NCBI GenBank assembly: GCA_017449265.1 | Contig: JAFSJW010000019.1 | Coordinates: forward strand, 1-44,214 | Direction of reading: 5' to 3' | Length of the DNA stretch: 44,214 bases | Origin: Treponema sp. | Lineage (GTDB): Bacteria; Spirochaetota; Spirochaetia; Treponematales; Treponemataceae | In this document: piece by piece, positions 43,424-44,214 of the stretch | How positions within the stretch are numbered: position 1 is the first letter of the stretch | Layout: each line of letters opens with the position of its first letter | Translations under genes and position numbers: made by a program | The notes under the pieces: generated by a model | Told to the model about the DNA's origin: nothing | The model's database searches: none | Seen by the model: only the letters and a program-made list of their open reading frames with translations

Positions 43424-43957
43424 CTAGTATTTGGACTCTGCGTATCCAATCCAGCCCTCGTTCTCAACCAAGGCTTTCTCGAATCCTTCAAGCTTGAACG
43501 GATAGCTTACGGAAAGGCTTCCGGCAATCAGCTTTACTTTCCATGTTCCGTCTTCTTTCTGCTCAATCTTGCACTCGGCGTCTTTGTCACCGAATTTTTT
43601 GAACATATCGTCTATGTCCCTTTTTGGCATATCAAGCGCAAGAAGCCCGCAGTTGTACATATTCTGGCGGAATATTCGCGCAAAGTTTGGGGCAATGACA
43701 GTATAAATCTCGTTGACTTCAAGCGCCCACGGAGCATGCTCACGACTAGAACCGCAGCCGAAGTTCTCGCGTGTGATTATGACTCTTTTACCTGGAACAT
43801 CGCGCTTTGCGTCAAAGCCGTCAAGCTTTAAGTCCTCCAGGCAGTAAGGCTTTAGTGCCTGCTTTGAGATTTCTGTGAGATATTTCGCAGGGATAATCTC
43901 ATCAGTGTTGATGTCTGAACGATCAAGAAAAAGTACAGGACCGCCAAATGCTTTCAT
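43424..43957 (-). CDS. leuD: 3-isopropylmalate dehydratase small subunit-like (LeuD)
   Basis: This 177-residue swivel-domain subunit of an aconitase-family hydro-lyase begins LFLDRSDINTDEIIPAKYL and carries the substrate-loop signature NFGCGSSREHAPWAL near 66-80. It would pair with a LeuC-type iron-sulphur large subunit, which is not in the window. Whether the true substrate is isopropylmalate or a related hydroxyacid cannot be told. GGAGAATACT precedes ATG 43957. Confidence 0.88.
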   Translation of the reverse strand: MKAFGGPVLFLDRSDINTDEIIPAKYLTEISKQALKPYCLEDLKLDGFDAKRDVPGKRVIITRENFGCGSSREHAPWALEVNEIYTVIAPNFARIFRQNMYNCGLLALDMPKRDIDDMFKKFGDKDAECKIEQKEDGTWKVKLIAGSLSVSYPFKLEGFEKALVENEGWIGYAESKY

Positions 43958-43976
43958 AGTATTCTCCTTATAAACT

Positions 43977-44070
43977 CCGCGTTAGCGGCGTTGCATGGAA
44001 GCAACGAATCGCAGTTTTGCCAACGGCAAAATCTGCCAATGATAAAAATTACAGGGAGGTAATTTTTATC
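43977..44070. repeat. Stack of four adjacent small hairpins upstream of leuD
   Basis: CCGC-GTTA-GCGG (43977-43988); CGTTGC/GCAACG around six bases (43989-44006); GCAG+TTTTGCC paired with GGCAAAA+CTGC around AAC, with one bulge (44011-44036); GATAAAAATTAC paired perfectly with GTAATTTTTATC around AGGGAG (44041-44070). They lie in the leuD upstream region. Confidence 0.75.
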
Positions 44071-44214
44071 ATGCCTCCTCGTATATTAATGTTATTGAAT
44101 TATCTTATTCGATTTGGGATAGTATACCCGTGACATATGACCCGATAACCCGCAACCTCCTTGGGGGCTTTCCCCGTAACAAAGACTGGGTTTCTTGCTC
44201 TGGCTGGCAGTACA
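44071..44214. other. Unassigned right edge of the window
   Basis: The segment is open in a plus frame from about 44046 to the edge and also in a minus frame from about 44214 down to ~44092. A 20-codon ATG frame (44071-44133) with GGAGG eleven bases upstream is also present. No homologue is recognised and the two long frames contradict each other, so no gene is called. Confidence 0.3.

Noticed and set aside
1..44214. CRISPR array, rRNA, complete insertion sequence or prophage
   Set aside because: No regularly spaced repeats, rRNA-like blocks, transposase or phage structural genes were recognised.

Overview
The window looks like chromosome of a treponeme-type spirochaete (Treponema or a close relative, moderate GC). 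The evidence is two adjacent FlaB-type core flagellins with flaG and fliD, a flgN-flgK-flgL-fliW-csrA run, a PilZ protein and tsaE/tsaB beside fliD, and a yicC / cytidylate kinase-like / trpS / mfd housekeeping block. Species cannot be fixed by reading alone. There is no rRNA, CRISPR array or complete insertion sequence; one tRNA gene, tRNA-Gly(TCC), is present.

Region 1 (1-909) holds the 3' end of a DUF1566-type secreted or surface protein. Its last ~45 codons look like the variable region of a diversity-generating retroelement (DGR) target: a run of NNC/NNT codons that could derive from AAC/AAT. Two perfect 3-nt-loop hairpins follow directly after the stop. No template repeat or reverse transcriptase was noticed in the window.

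Region 2 (910-7397, plus strand) is housekeeping: yicC, a cytidylate kinase-like protein, tRNA-Gly with a good sigma70-type promoter and terminator, trpS, and mfd overlapping trpS by one base.

Region 3 (7532-29280, plus strand) is a roughly 22-kb surface-glycan locus of the ABC-transporter type: Wzm permease, GT-C (GT87-like), Wzt ATPase with a C-terminal cargo domain, a GT11-GT2 fusion, a sugar O-methyltransferase carrying an in-frame G9 tract (predicted phase-variable), an AAA/PD-(D/E)XK protein with its own promoter, GT4, GT8, GT2, acyltransferase-3, GT2 with a membrane tail, a B12-type radical SAM enzyme with CX4CX2C spacing, a polytopic GT-C-like protein, another glycosyltransferase, GT4, GDP-fucose synthase and ManC. 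Many genes overlap by 1-4 bases. The locus ends in a strong terminator. ManC plus Fcl plus a GT11 domain point to a fucose-containing glycan, although gmd is not in the window. The stretch at about 8.4-14.2 kb is visibly AT-richer than its surroundings and may have been imported.

Region 4 (29355-33838, plus strand) is flgN-flgK-flgL-fliW-csrA behind a sigma28-like promoter, with a perfect 15-bp hairpin between flgK and flgL. Region 5 (41916 down to 33914, minus strand) converges on it: flaB, flaB, flaG, fliD, an unknown gene, a PilZ protein, an unknown gene, tsaE and tsaB. The first flaB leader carries a 9-bp hairpin with an AGGA loop just upstream of a GGAGGA ribosome binding site. That is the arrangement expected of CsrA targets and fits the fliW-csrA pair 8 kb away. 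Region 6 (41945-44214, minus strand) holds rdgB, a CPBP membrane protease, a leuD-like subunit, a stack of four small hairpins, and an unassigned right edge.
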